A stretch of DNA of 64,000 bases, from the NCBI GenBank assembly GCA_016508695.1, contig VNKQ01000012.1, positions 930,001 to 994,000 of the forward strand, written 5' to 3'. The stretch is from Hyphodiscus hymeniophilus. Its lineage: Eukaryota; Ascomycota; Leotiomycetes; Helotiales; Hyphodiscaceae. Positions within the stretch are counted from its first letter, which is position 1. Each line of letters starts with the position of its first letter. The notes beneath the pieces were generated by a model. That model searched no databases, was not told the DNA's origin, and worked only from the letters and a program-made list of their open reading frames with translations. This document shows, one piece after another, positions 33,970 through 46,868 of this stretch. Both the position numbers and the translations under genes were made by a program.

Positions 33970-36900
33970 TCATTCCCATCTCCTAACTTCCGCCTTGGCC
34001 TTAGCGTTCGCGTTCGCCTTTGCCGTGTCGAAATAAAACAAGCTCAACTTCCCTCCACTTCCACAGAACTCGCTTGAATTTCCAGGACACACAAAGCCGC
34101 AATCACTGCCCGGAGGGGAATCGGTGAGGTTCTTGCCTGGCGTCACATTGCCTGGGTCACCAGCCCAATTCAGAGAATTTCCACACCAGCATTCCCGACC
34201 ATATTCAACGCCCGCGTAGGCGTATTTCCAGCACTCGGCTAGACATTTCTCGATTGTCATCGACGTGCCGTTGTTATCGACTTGTGACGGTAATAGACGG
34301 CCGGCTGCGGGCTCGGAGACACAACTGTATGATGTGAAATTCACATTGCCGGTTGAGGGGACGGGCGGGCCTGTGTACACAGCTGGGGGGATTGAAGAGG
34401 ACGAGGATGATGATTGCGTGGTCGACTTTGACGAGGTTGGAGAGGACATTGGTGAGGAGGTCGGCGACTGACTTGTGGTGGATTGGGTGGAGGACGAGGT
34501 GAGTGCACTACTTGAGGCAGATGATGACGTGGCCGAGATTTTGGTGCTAGTTGTCGAGGATGTGACTATGGAGGTCTGGGAGTTGGTAGAGGCGGATTGA
34601 GTCGGTGTGGAGGATACCGATGACGAAAGGACGCTGCTAGAGGACGTTGGTAAAACGCTGGCTGAGGTGCTTGTTGTAGGTAAAACCATCGATGTGACCG
34701 AACCGGAAGAAGCTTTGGAGATACTGCTATACAATTCAAGTCGTACTCCAGCACCGCAGAATTCCAACTTGTTGCCAGGACAGAGGAAATTGCAATCGGA
34801 TTGGAGTGTAGCATTGACACTTCCGGCATTTAAGGTATTACCACAGTAGCCTGTGTGTTCAGATCAGCCTTTGTCTTCACGTTTAATCATCAGCTGATAA
34901 CTTACACTCTCTGCCGTATTCGACACCGAACATCTGGAATCCTCTACAGAATGCCGCACACGCTTCCAAGGTCATCGAATCGTTCGCAAATGTAAGACTG
35001 GATAAAGCTCGGCCGGTAGTCGCTTCAGTCCAACATCCTTGGAAGACCCAGTTGTCGATTGTGTATTTGATTGCCGGCGCAGTTTGCGTCGGGGTTGAGG
35101 GCGATGTCGTCGATGTTGACGTAGATGACGTAGATGCTGTAGATGAACGAAGAGAGGTAATGCCCGTCCCAGTGCTGGTAGGAGGAGAAACTGGCGTGGA
35201 GCTGCTTATGCTTGATGATGACAGCAATTTCGTTGTGGTTGAGGAGACAATCCCCGAAGAAAGCGAAGATGAAAGCACACTGTTACGTTCGTAGACATTC
35301 AGTCTTGAGCCTGCGCCACAAAATTCCGTAGCGTTACCAGCGCAGTCTGTACTGCAATCCGTGATGGCTGTCGGAACAGCGCCGGCACTAAAAGAATTCC
35401 CACACCAGCCTAGAAAGTCAGAAAGCTCAAGAATACGAGTGGATTGACTTACATTCTTGTCCATATTCCAATCCCGCATAGATGTAGTTCGAAGCCGCAC
35501 AAGCAGCCACACAGACGGCAACCGTACTGTTGACCATGGTCTTTCCATTTGGCAGAGCTCTTGAATTGGTGCCTTCAGTGTAGCATCCAATGCTTGTATA
35601 TCCGTTGACACCTGGATTGACACTTGGCCCTCCTGAATTGGTAGGCGAGGTTGTGTTGCCGTCAAATTGCGTACTGTCAGCAAACAAACTGATATACGCC
35701 CCTCCAGCCCCAGCCCCAACTCCATTGCCACCACATATCTCATTGACATTCCCTGAGCAGGGATAGTTGCAGTTCCCTTCATCAACTTCCAGTATCGGTA
35801 TCGTCGGTCCTGCCCAGCACTCTCCGTTGAATTGAGTCCCGCAAAAGATGTAGTTGCCAGCAGCACAAGCAGCAACGCACATCGCAATCGTGTTATTTTT
35901 ACTACTGTAGAGCTGAGTCTTAAGTTGGCGACCTGGGTTATTCTCCTTGAAACAGCCTTCATATCGGTATTTACCGTATTGGTTGGGAAGCAGAGGTGGC
36001 GCTTGCTCACTGACGGCAGTGCAGGCAAACTGAATGAATTGTTTGTCGAAGGTTGGATCATTGGTGTTCATTGTCCATTGCGCATATCCATAATAGAGGT
36101 CAGTGTTCCACTGCTCCTTTGGAACTGAGCAAAACAGTGTCGCGGTCACATTTGCTCCTACTGGAATCGAAGTCCCCTCTGCTAAATCGACGTTGTTGTT
36201 GGCGCCGATGATACTCCCAGCGATGCCGAAAGGAGGCTTGGAGACAGTGATTGAAATTGGAACACCATTTGCCGTGCCATTGTTGGTAAGACGCATCTTC
36301 AAGGACCGAGTCGTGTTCTCGGTAACATTTCCAAATGTAAAATTCGTACCTGACTGATATTCTACCCACGCACTTCCATCCGTCGTTTGAAACTCCAGCA
36401 AAGCCTTTGGAGCATCCCCAGAGGTTGCAACTACGTCGAATATCTTGCTCCCACCATCTGAGTTGACAGTGAGATAAGCGGCAAAATTACCGCTTACTGC
36501 AGTGTCAAAGTTGATAATCACTGACACAGCCGAGTTCCCTGGCAGCGTCGAAGGGAGGCCAATGAACGTAAAGGGTCCCGCTTGAGGAGCTGATGCGGTG
36601 CCATTCGGAGGAGTGAATGGACCTGTCTCGCTCACTAATGAGTATTGAATACTCGAAATAGTCAAGGGAGAGTTTCCTTGATTCGTGAAAATAACGGTCT
36701 GATTTGCCCCTCCAATCTGCTGTCCCGTGACGTATCCCGCGAAGGCTACTGTAACGGGGCTGACTGAAAGCAGCGGAGTGACACTCTGGCCAGTGCCGCG
36801 AAGCTCAATTGGCGTGCTGGTACTGAATCCAGTTACTCCATTGGTAGTACCTACAACCACATCCGATGACTGAGGGCCAACAGCTTGGGGGTTAAAGTAA

Positions 36901-38803
36901 GCGTTGAAACTGAAGGATTTACCAGCTGCGACTGTAAGAGGTACAGCTGGGACGCCAGTGATGTTGAAGTTAGGATCCCCGGTGAGGGTGATATTTGTGA
37001 CAGTCACGGCAATATTCGCTTTGCATGTGACAACCATCGATGCCGTCGGGGCCTGGAGATTTGCAGTACCAAAGTCGTAAGGGGATGAGCAGTTGAGAGG
37101 AAGATTAACAGGAGCTCCGAAGCCGTAGAAAAGCCCTTTCGTCGTGCCCAAGTAAGCCCTGCCATTGCCGAAGACTGGACGAGTGAACTTGCTGAGCCCA
37201 GGAACATTGAACGAATTGATCATTGTCATTCCTCCGTTGACGGGAACAGCATTGTAAATTCGGAGATTCAGACCAACCAAATCACTTGTCCAGAGAAGGC
37301 CAGTCCCCGGCTGACCATTGAGAGACGTGACAGTTCCATGACCCACGCCGAATCCATTACTAGTCGAGGTAGTCGCAACCGCCGCGAACGATGGAACGCC
37401 GTTATTGCAAGAGAATTGGAAGACCCGGGTCGGAAAGTTGACGATGTTGATGTAGATGTATCCACCTTCGAGTGGATAAACACCGGCTCCCGCATACACT
37501 GAATTCTCGTTCTGGTAAACCTGAATGATGTCGTCCAACTTATTCGGGCCGTTCTGGTATCCTCCCAAGTCGTCCAGATTCAGCCAATACGTCTTGCCGG
37601 ATTTCCCAGTCACTGTTCCAATGCGCTTAATATCACCACAAGAGAACTCGCTCGGTAGCATTTCGAGTGGGGTGGTTCCAAGATCTCGGTCCGCACCATC
37701 CAGTTGTGTCTTCTCCCAGGGCATAAAGAAATCAACAATAGTCAAACTTCCATCACCATTGATCGTCATGTGGACGGCTGCTTCCTCCAGAGAGGTAGGA
37801 GGATTGTGGCCGTTGACGGGAATGGTGCTTAGCTGTGAAGCGAATCCGTTACCAGTAGCGAAAAACATCGATCCAGCATCATCCGAAGTCAGTCCGCCAC
37901 CCGACATCCATACACCACCTCCAGGAGTCGTATTCGGCACACCTGCGCCTTCCGTAGCCATCCTTTCCACGATCGCGCCTGTCGTCTTATCCCAGCCCAT
38001 AATCCAACCGGTGAAGTTATACTGCACACAATGGCTTGCAAACCCTGCATAAATGTACTGCCCCGTTTGGAGCAGCGCGGGGCGTTGGTGATGAATACCG
38101 CCATTGAAGCTTCTCACTGGGTTGTTGCTCGCAACGGTGCCTTCAAGATTGACTGGGAAGTTGGGACGCTCGGTGAGATCATTCACATTGATGGCGTGAA
38201 AATAGTATCGTCCATCTGGTTTCCCTTGAGCTACATTGACACCACCGTTTTGATTCAAGTAGGTCTTGGAGGTCAGGTACCAGGTCTCCGTGTCCGGATC
38301 GATCACACCCGTCGCCGTTATGCCAACGTGTGGGTTGATATCGACACATCCGTTCAGATCTGCCGTCAAGAACGGAATGTGTAGATTTCTTTGAGCAACA
38401 ATGACTCCAGTCTTCGCATCCATCTTATAGACATTATTTTGCTCGGTAGCCAGGTAGATGTACTGAACGCCGTCGGAGTTCGTCGTGTATAACAGCGGTT
38501 GCGAGAAGACCTGCTCTGGGATTCCACCATAGTTACCGGGTAGAGTCGTCTTGAAGATCTGACCAAACTGCGCACTGCTGACGATGGCTGGGTCCATATT
38601 ATGATTACTACGTTGTCAGTATCAATGCGAAGACTGGAGGAAGGCTCTAACGTTTGGTAACCCGTCCTCGAGTTGTCCCCTCCCCACGTAATTGTATCGG
38701 TCGATGCGAGGGCGGCGACATGACTACAGAGCCAAAGAAAGAAAAGAACGAACGTATTCGATGCCACGGGCGACATCGTTGACTTCCTCGACGATGCAGC
38801 CAT
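33970..38803 (-). CDS. Large secreted quinoprotein-like / four-WSC-domain protein
   Basis: Four exons, 38803-38652, 38607-35453, 35409-34906 and 34850-33970, give 1,563 aa with all junctions in frame. A signal peptide (FVLFFLWLCSHVAALA) is followed by an N-terminal beta-propeller-like region (about 40-560) with quinoprotein-type repeats such as YIYLATEQNNVYKMDAKTG. Next come two or more Ig-like, choice-of-anchor-D-type repeats (about 590-900), then four WSC domains near 930-1030, 1053-1140, 1222-1310 and 1440-1535. The last three WSC domains are separated by Ser/Thr-rich linkers likely to be O-mannosylated. WSC domains bind carbohydrate, so the protein probably sits in or on the cell wall. 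No GPI signal or membrane anchor is evident at the C-terminus, which ends in a short Ala/Lys-rich tail. Catalytic activity of the propeller is unproven. The start could instead be 38878 or 38776. Confidence 0.88.
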
Positions 38804-39470
38804 CGCCGTAGTGAGAGAGAGAAGTGCAAAGGGAGTGAAGAGACAGAGACAGAGACGGAAGAGACGCGACGGAGACAAGCAGATAGATACAATGAAGAAA
38901 ACAGCTAAGAAGTACAGCCGGACAGGGTTTTCGGAACTTCCCCATTTGGCTAAGTATCAGAGTACTCTGTTTGCTTCGCACCATGGCTTGTGGCACGTGG
39001 GCTAACCGAGCGGAGGATGCACAGCTACAAATGCTAGATCATGTTCTAGTAACCTAGCTAGATACATGCTGGCGTTCGAGGAGATGGGGAAAATAGATGT
39101 CCATGTTCGCGCTCTTGGATGTCAGACTTCTGGAATCCCAAAGCGCAATCTAACGTTATTGATGCTTTAACCTTTTTCGGAAGAGCGCGTCTCTTCCATC
39201 TGCATAGCGAGCCAATAGGCTGGCTGGGCCGATGCACGAAGGAACTTTCCCGGATGGCCCATGCATTTACCCCTGAGCCACTTGGTGCCACATGCGGGGG
39301 TATAGGGGGACAACCCAGATAAAGATCTCGGCCAAACATTTTGCCTTCGGCGAGATCGCGGGCAAAAGAGTGATGATTTCTCTAATTCTCGTATCTGCAA
39401 CCTAATAAGTCTGGCCAGTGGCCCGTAGACCGTAGTATGTTGTTGGTAACCAACTCTTTTCTTAGCTTTA

Positions 39471-39508
39471 GGGAGAAGGGAGAAGGGAGAAGGGAGAAGG
39501 GGGAAGGG
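39471..39508 (+). repeat. GGGAGAA tandem repeat, G-quadruplex motif
   Basis: GGGAGAA is repeated head to tail (at least four perfect units, then GGGGGAAGGG). Five or six G-tracts of three or more separated by AGAA loops satisfy the classic G3N1-7 quadruplex rule on the plus strand. It lies about 670 bp upstream of the WSC gene start on the other strand. Confidence 0.85.
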
Positions 39509-39795
39509 TCCACGAAGTTCGACGTGGATTCGGAGTTGGACTTGGACTTGCCAAAAGTCATCGGTCAACCAACAAAATCTGCGGCAATGCGGCGGAGTAC
39601 AAGGGACTAGTGGCGCTACAACAAAGCAATGGCCTGATCCTTCCCTTCCTCTAGATCGCAAAAGGATACTTACTACTACCCAAGTAACCCAAGTTACCCA
39701 AGTTAGTACCTATCCACTGTACCTACCCACTCTACCTCGAGAGTCACTCTCGACTTGACTCAAATCACTGAATGTCTTGCCTGACTCCGAGGCCG

Positions 39796-39830
39796 TTAAA
39801 CGATAAACCGATAAACCGATAAAACGATAG
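39796..39830. repeat. 8-bp tandem repeat (AAACCGAT-like)
   Basis: AAACGAT, AAACCGAT, AAACCGAT and AAAACGAT follow each other directly. It is a small microsatellite in the gene-free stretch. Confidence 0.75.
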
Positions 39831-42700
39831 CCCGCCAGGAACGTGCAGCGGGGTGCAGCCACTAGGTATGCATGCAGGAACGGGGATCAAGGAAAGACTT
39901 ATTTGAACACCACTTTCTAGAGCATGTCGAGAGCTTCCATCCGTCGGATACCGCGCGGATTTCCGGACAAACTCAAATCGTATCGAAATGTGATATGGCT
40001 CGAATCACAGATTCCTTCGTGACTCTGTACGCCACTTGAGGACCGGAAGAAAACCACCAGTGAGGAGAGAAAGTTATTCGCATCTAGTAGAGCCAGACTT
40101 TTGACACACTTGTATCCACGTAGTGTGTTACGTATTTTGACCGAGGAACTATCCGTCGAACTGTCAAACCCTCCGGAACGCCTTCTTTACGCTTCTTTAC
40201 CCTAGCGCTTCGTTCTGAGGTCCCGTCATGGAAAGGGAGCGGATAATGGACTTACTTAGTCATCAAATAATTCCAATTCCGGATAATATGAATTACCTCA
40301 AAACCTCCTACCGAGTGTGGAATCAGATCGTGAACCCGCTCAGGTCGAGGTTGAATCCCGTGCCATCCGGTCCGATAGACGCCCTGTTGGGAACTGCTTA
40401 CAATCACAATCTTGGACCGCGATAGACATCGATCGGACTTGTGAGATGTACGAAAGCCTGCACCTATCTCCTTTCCACATCCCTTTTCGAAATTCCAAAT
40501 CACCGAAATACTCTCTCTGACGACTTCTGTAAGTTCTGTGTCCTGCGTGTGACGTTTCTGCGGTAGTATGATATATGATACCCAACAGCCTTGTTAACCA
40601 TCCGCCCCGACTCTGCAAAAATCAACGTCGTGGCTGTGAGACAGCAAAAGCTTATTTTGCGCCTCGATTGAACCCGCTGGCGCCGCACAGTGTCACGCCA
40701 AGACTCGCGCAAAACGGCTTCGAGCATGCCTGCCCCATTTTCAGGTCTCGACTACAACAGATCGAATTGATTTATCATGTCTGGTATACGCGCTGGGCTC
40801 ACAGAGCTCGGGTTGCAGCTTCTTTCTAGAGTCTTTCTGCATCGTGCCGCTCTGTACTGCGGGGGAGAGAGTTCATGAGCAACATAATATGTTTCGAGGT
40901 GCAATTTCGCGTCGAGCGGGGGGAAACTTCCCAGAGTCTTAGGTCATGAGGCAAGCTTGGTATGAAAGTCCTCTTACGGATTCGGAACTTCGAGCCGTTC
41001 CAATCACCATTGTCAATCAGGGGACTTAATTGGAATGTAAAAATGATAATGTGAATGTCATCTACATTTGGATATATGTTCTGTACCTTACTTAGTGATG
41101 ACAAGGCGGCCCGTCCTTGTCTTGATTGGAAGCTCCTGGTAGAGAATAGCTTCGAAACCGAGATGTGTATGAAGGCGCTTTAACGAACTACATTTGAATT
41201 GAAGATAGACTACTTTACACTCTTCCAAATCCGGAGCCTGTCTTTTGAGGTATACAGATCTTGTACTTGAAAGGTAAATGCCCCTGAAACCTCGCTAAAG
41301 CTCCACGCTATCTACGATTCCCCTAGCTCTGTCTGCTCTCTGCGCCGGACCCAGACAATATGGCTTACTAATTACTAGAGAGGGAAAGCTTTTTTTCTTT
41401 CTTTCTAGATATCTGCGGTTTGTGTAGCACATGATATAAAGAGGTCTAGAATACATTTACTCTGTCAGACCGTTGATATGTTCTTCTTCTTTTGAGACCA
41501 GCTGATCGACTATGCTGCTATCAAGGCCTCTTCTGATCATTCAACCAATAATTATCCAGGTTGTGAGCTCAGTTCATACTGTTCTATCAACGGTATCATT
41601 ACACTTGTGAGTCTACTGTACGATAATACACAATGCCACATATCCAGGTCTTAGGCTATGTCTCTCCAGCACCTCTGAATCAACCCACTTTTACTTTGAC
41701 TGACGTGTTCGAAATCCTCCAGCCTCGGCTCCGACGTAAAGATCATTCGCTCGAGATCTCGCACGCAGAAATGCCTTCGAGAATTTGATATTTGGATATA
41801 TTGTGCGAATATCACGTGATGAAGCAAGAATATCCTTTCCCGTTGCCTTGTCCTCTGCCAACAGCTATTGTTCGATGAATCATCTTCTAAGAATGAAGAG
41901 TTATTATTTGAACTTCATCTTTGAGAGCGTCACGAGGCATGTACCAGTAGGTCGCCTGTCTAGCCTTGCCATTAGGCGGACGCCCAGGCAACATCCCCGA
42001 ACTGGGCGCGGTGAACAATTCATACTCATACTTCTATTCTTGAATCCTGAATACCAGAGTTACTTCACCTCCTTTTTTGAATGAGAGACCTCATAATCAT
42101 AACCGTTGCACCCTTTGCGCGTCCAAACCGAGTCTATCTATTGCTCGTTATTGTCCGCAATCTTCCTCTTTACGCCACAATCTAATTGACCAGCTTGTCA
42201 GCCCCATCCACTAGAGCTTTTGGATCTTTATAGACGATCTAGCTTGTTGAGTGGCTTTCAAGGGCTGCAAGAGCACATTCACTCCGTTCTTATCGCCGTG
42301 AGCTGCATCCTAGTGTTTGTGGGTGGCTATTTTGGCAGTCGGGGTGAATGTAATCGACGAGGAGAGCGAACTTGTATCAAAGTTTGCAAGCCTTTCACTT
42401 AGGAGGCACAGTTCTTCTGAATGTTGAGAGATTTGATTATCATATTATTACCTTTGTCTGCAACAGTCATTGTTCACCGCATCAGATCGAATCATCACAA
42501 AATCGCCTTGGTCAACCCACCCAATCGATAGCTAAGTCAGAACAAGACATACAGGAACTTCTCCGGACACGTCTCCATTACTTCTCACGACAAGAGATTC
42601 CCCTTTTCCAAAACAACCAAACCCATCTTTGTTACTTCGTGGAACAACAAGTTTCCTTCTTCCAAAACGACAATTACCAACCCCGGGGAATACCTTCACC

Positions 42701-44266
42701 ATGGCATCCAACGACGGAAGCCGTCTGACGGTCTTTGGCCTCACCTTTCGACAGTATGATTCCCGTCACATGCAACAGATCCTTCGCCAATACAATCGAC
42801 TTCCACCCAATCCGGGAAACCGAGCGGCTTTATACACTGGTTTGTTTGAGCTCTCAAAAGATCTGGAAGAAGACGAAGCCTCGGGTATCACGAGCTGGTT
42901 GAATAACGGAGGCATCCCAGATGACTTTCCAGCCTTAAGATCTGCACGGCCTGGTTCCACATTGGTCGAAAATGAGCATTATGCCAACGATGACCTGGAG
43001 GACCAGGAAGACTTCGAGGGGTATCACGAAGCTAGTTTTGAGGACCAGGATGCAGACACGATGGACGCTCGTTCACAAGGCTATCAAGATGGCATTATTG
43101 CAGAGGCGACTGCCACAACATCACCCGACAGGCTACGAAGTGAGTCAAGTGTAGAGGAAGAGGGAGAAACGTCCGATACAGAAATGAGATTGGAGCCCTC
43201 CCAAATCCCTTACAAAGCACCAAATAAGGCAGAGAACGAGTGCAGTGTCTGTTGCGAAGCCATGGCCTCTGATGATCTGCTTGTTCCATCAAAGCTCACA
43301 TCGACTTGCGACCACGATTCCGAGAGCCGATCTTGCTATCCATGTCTGAACGAGCACATCAATTATACGCTCGAACGTTTTGCTTTGAACGCCATCAACT
43401 GCCTCTTCTGTGATGAAAAGCTCTCCTTGGCAGAGATCAAGAGATATGCGACGCAAGAAGACTTCGCTCGGTAAGCTGCCCCACCACCCCATCTCCGCTT
43501 TGACAGTCTTTCACTCTCTTTGTTGACAATTGCTTAACAATCGCCCTGGATCTGAGGCTTTGCTAACGTGAGATCTCTTAGCTACGAATATCTCCGCTTC
43601 ATCTCCCTTCCAGATACTGTCATGTGCCTCGCTCCGGACTGTGGCAAGGGCCAAACTCACACCGATACCGCCAACCCCACAATGATATGCAACACTTGCT
43701 CCTTCGCGATCTGTGTGCAGCATAAGCTCCCGTGGCACGAAGGCATGATCTGCGAGGAGTTTGACTGTGACGACCGTCAGATCGAGCGTTTGGAAGAAGC
43801 CGAAGCTACAGCCAAGCTGTTGGCCAAAGACCAGTCCCAGATATGCCCGAGCTGCAAACAAGGTGTCTCGAAGCAAGACGGCTGCGATCATTTGCAGTGC
43901 TTGTGTGGGAAAGAATGGTGCTTCGTCTGCCTTGCGTCGTGGGATAACATCATGCGCATTGGCGACGAAGCTCATGCGCCTACTTGCGATTATCATCCTC
44001 GAAAGCAACAGAAGACGAAGGCTCAGCAAGCTGCAGGCCAGGCCCACATGACGGAGCGTTTGATGGGTGTGCCGGCGAGCGAGGCGTTGTTGAGAGCCAG
44101 AGATGCAAGAAACGAGAAGATTCGAGCCGATATCCGACCCAAAGCTTTGGAGGCTGCTGAGGCGAGAATGAAGGCAGAGCGTGAGAGGGAGAAGGAGGTA
44201 CAACAGACAGCGGGTGTGAAGAGAAAGAGAAATGTTCGGTTGGTGCCTGCATGGGAGGAGCGGTAA
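42701..44266 (+). CDS. RBR-type (RING-IBR-RING) E3 ubiquitin ligase
   Basis: Two exons, 42701-43470 and 43582-44266 (111-bp GT-AG intron), give 484 aa. The start at 42701 is in a strong context (CACCATGGC); the frame is open upstream but the added residues look like leader. RBR ligases take ubiquitin from an E2 onto a catalytic cysteine and then to the substrate. RING1 spans about residues 181-237 (CSVCCEA ... CYPCLNEH ... CLFC). The IBR spans about 272-314 (CLAPDCGKG, CNTCSFAICVQH). RING2 spans about 345-373 (CPSCKQGVSKQDGCDHLQC ... CGKEWCFVC), with Cys358 in GCDHLQC as the likely catalytic residue. The N-terminal ~170 residues are acidic and unstructured; a basic, Ala/Glu-rich helix and a KRKR cluster end the protein. 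Confidence 0.92.
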
Positions 44267-44433
44267 TTCCTGGTGGTCTTCTCAATAGTGGCTAAATTCA
44301 TGGTCCCGTGCCAGCATTCCAGACTAATCGTCACCCCTCATGGTATTTCTACGTCCGAGTTAGATTTCTAATACCTATGCCCCACAGATCTTGATTTGAT
44401 ATTAGGATGTGTCAAGTAAGCAAAGGTCCGCAA

Positions 44434-46868
44434 TCACGTCAGTACGATATGCAACCCCCAGTCCTTTAGCACATGATCCCAGGTTCTGTCACTCATTCCA
44501 AGATCTTGCCGCCTCCAGACCTCGCGAATAACTTTCTCTGCTTCCAACACGTTTCCAACATGGTAGTACCGGACACAGTCCAGATAATCCCCAACTTTCT
44601 CTCGCGCGACAGGATCATACGCTTCGCATCCAGCGATGAAGGCGGGCCATGGAAAAGGGGCTGCCAGAATCTGTAAAACTTGCTTAAGCTTTTCGTGAGC
44701 TAAAAGGTGATCCGCCACGTTCATAACGTAGTGTTGAAGGACCCTCGGGTCGGTGTTGCGAATCCGGCGTTGAAAGTGCACAATAAGAGCTTGATGCATA
44801 GCAGTTACTAGATGTGCTGCTATTGAAGACGTGCTCGGAAGAGATAAGCAGTCTTGCCCAGTCAAAGTCAATTCGGAAGCGTATTTGACAGTCAGACTTT
44901 CTGGAGCCTTCCACCTTAAAATTCGATCCTCAATTATTTGACATTTATGCTGGAAGTCTGGGTTAGAAGGTCGAGAAAGAAGCTCCTTGTACAGGGATGA
45001 AGTTTGTGATAGCAACGATAAAAGAGTCGTCGGCATATGATAAATAGAGACAAAGAGTGGATCCTCTTCTGGATCATCAGGCTCTTCTTGAATCCATTCA
45101 AGTCTTGAATTTGCCAGTTTACCTTCCTCAGCGTGGAGCACAAGAGCAGTCTCGGAGTGTATTTGATCGTCCATGGGGGAACATTTGTCGGTGTGTTCAT
45201 GAGATATGCCATGACTATCGATTCTTCCAAGTGATGTACTCTCTTCAATAATCCGTAGGTATGAGAAGATATGGTGCAGTTTGGAGACTTTCTGGGACTT
45301 GAAAGATTTCGGGAGACCGTGAGTTCGAATGAGAGTCTCGCTCTCAGCCAGATACCAGTGAGAATCTTGCATGTTTCCGCTGAAGACCTGAGGCTATGTC
45401 AGTAAACACTCAAATGAAAATTGTAATCAATGAAAAGAACCGAACAATTCGAGTCATTCGAGATTGGATCTCGCCGTCATGACTCAACAGCAAATCATAA
45501 AAAGGACCTGGTATTGAAAATCATGAACAATTCAGGGCCTTGTCATTCTCATACTGTACGACAGGCTCAAGAGCTGGACTTACGCCAATGGTGACCATGC
45601 TCAAAAAGCTCATCAAGATCTCTTTATACTTTCCTCGTGCTGCCTTTGGTAGATTCTCAGTGAGAGCAGCTCGTAGGAAAGCTACGGCACTCTGCTTGTG
45701 GAGAGCTCCCTTCTCCCGCCAGTATTTCGAAACTTCCTTCAAATGTGTGTTTGCTAAGCCGATGTGGTATGAGCTCACAGACAGCAGAGCATGAAAGAGA
45801 GACATTTTGGCAAAGCTCTTGGTTTCGCCATGCACCATCAGTTCAGCCAGAGCACTCATTGCGCAAGGCAGATGAATCGTTTCCCATGGCGGGTTCTTCG
45901 TTGGAGCAATTGATATCACCTCAATGACCCGGCGTGAGTAATAGTCCAGTAACGTGCGGGCCTCGGCAGGGATTTTGAGCAAATTTGTGTTGTTTGGCAT
46001 AGTGATGATTGGCATATCACGTTCCATCTGCCTCTTGACTGAAGGAAGCAGGTCCAAGGGAGTGACGGGCAGCTCAGGGAGCTGCAGAATGGCCGAAGTC
46101 TCTATCTCAGGGACCTGGTGGCAGAAATGGTTCAAGGGACTCGGATCCTCCAGATGTATATCGTCAGTCTCATTGCCAATTGCGGACCCTTGCATCACCA
46201 TGTTCCATGTATCAAAGCCATTCAGCTGACCCCAGTCCATGTTCTGTTCAGGTTCGGTGACCGAATTGTGTGGTTGATCATCTAAGATCTCATCTCCCGA
46301 CCTCTCTACTTCCCCGATGTTTTCGATGCAATTCTCCGTGGCGAATAGGATTGGGAACACTCCAAAAGGCCCAATTCTTCTGAAATCTATGACTTCGGGC
46401 ACTTGGTTTTGCAGGTCTCGAAGGATTTGATCAATATCAAGGGCAGATGAATGGGCACAGCATTCGTCTCTCATTTGGATAGCCATCGCAGCTCGATCAT
46501 CATCTGCTGGATCGTTAGGACGCTCAAACGGGAATCTAGGGAAAACTACCTGAAAAGAGCACTCTTCTGCTAGTCTGTCCATCGTGAGAATCTTGGAAAT
46601 CCAGAGAGCCCCTAAACTGGGATTTTCTTGACCTTCCTGGGAACTTTGATGGGATCCACGAGTACTTTCGACTGTATCCTTCACAAGAGATGTCAAGTCT
46701 TGTACAATTATTGCAGACCGGGGCGCCTAGATCACATTTCACATGGCGCTCTCGACAATTCACACATCCCGTGAAGGCATGAGTTCGAGGACGAGGAACA
46801 GGAGCTAGTGCTGGAGTTGATCCTTGGGTCCGCGATGAACGGCGCGGCGCCTCTTTTCTTTGAGGCAT
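44434..46868 (-). CDS. Zn2Cys6 transcription factor with Fungal_trans_2 domain
   Basis: Three exons, 46868-46550, 46506-45584 and 45387-44434, give 731 aa. The Zn2Cys6 cluster has Cys at 35, 38, 45, 52, 55 and 62, with spacing CX2CX6CX6CX2CX6C, exactly canonical for a DNA-binding binuclear zinc cluster. Intron 1 is 43 bp with a CTAAC branch site 7 nt before its acceptor; it must be removed, because the exon-1 frame otherwise stops. Intron 2 (45388-45583, 196 bp) rejoins SMVTIG to VFSGNMQDSHWYLAESE, matching the family pattern; a small exon hidden inside it is possible. The rest carries the Fungal_trans_2 regulatory region. It should be a nuclear regulator. The dioxygenase and reductase genes at 48-51 kb are nearby possible targets, but that is inference. 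Confidence 0.88.

Larger units (their letters stand above)
38804..42700. other. 3.9-kb stretch without a convincing gene
   Basis: Divergent upstream region of the WSC gene and the ubiquitin ligase. Many overlapping frames of 60-164 codons occur but none has a domain, and the longest (39167-39661, minus) owes its openness to a G/A repeat. It holds a G-quadruplex motif at 39471-39508 and short repeats at 39678-39705 (CCCAAGTTA-like) and 39796-39830 (AAACCGAT-like). A non-coding RNA or a long 5' leader cannot be excluded. Confidence 0.5.

Noticed and set aside
37525..38052. 175-codon plus-strand frame
   Set aside because: Antisense to the propeller part of the WSC protein, which has clear coding character on the minus strand.
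39167..39661. 164-codon minus-strand frame
   Set aside because: Its openness comes partly from the GGGAGAA repeat; it contains no recognisable domain and overlaps a frame on the other strand.
43511..44203. 230-codon minus-strand frame
   Set aside because: Exactly antisense to the RBR ligase exon 2, whose Cys/His motifs are unmistakable on the plus strand. It is a shadow.
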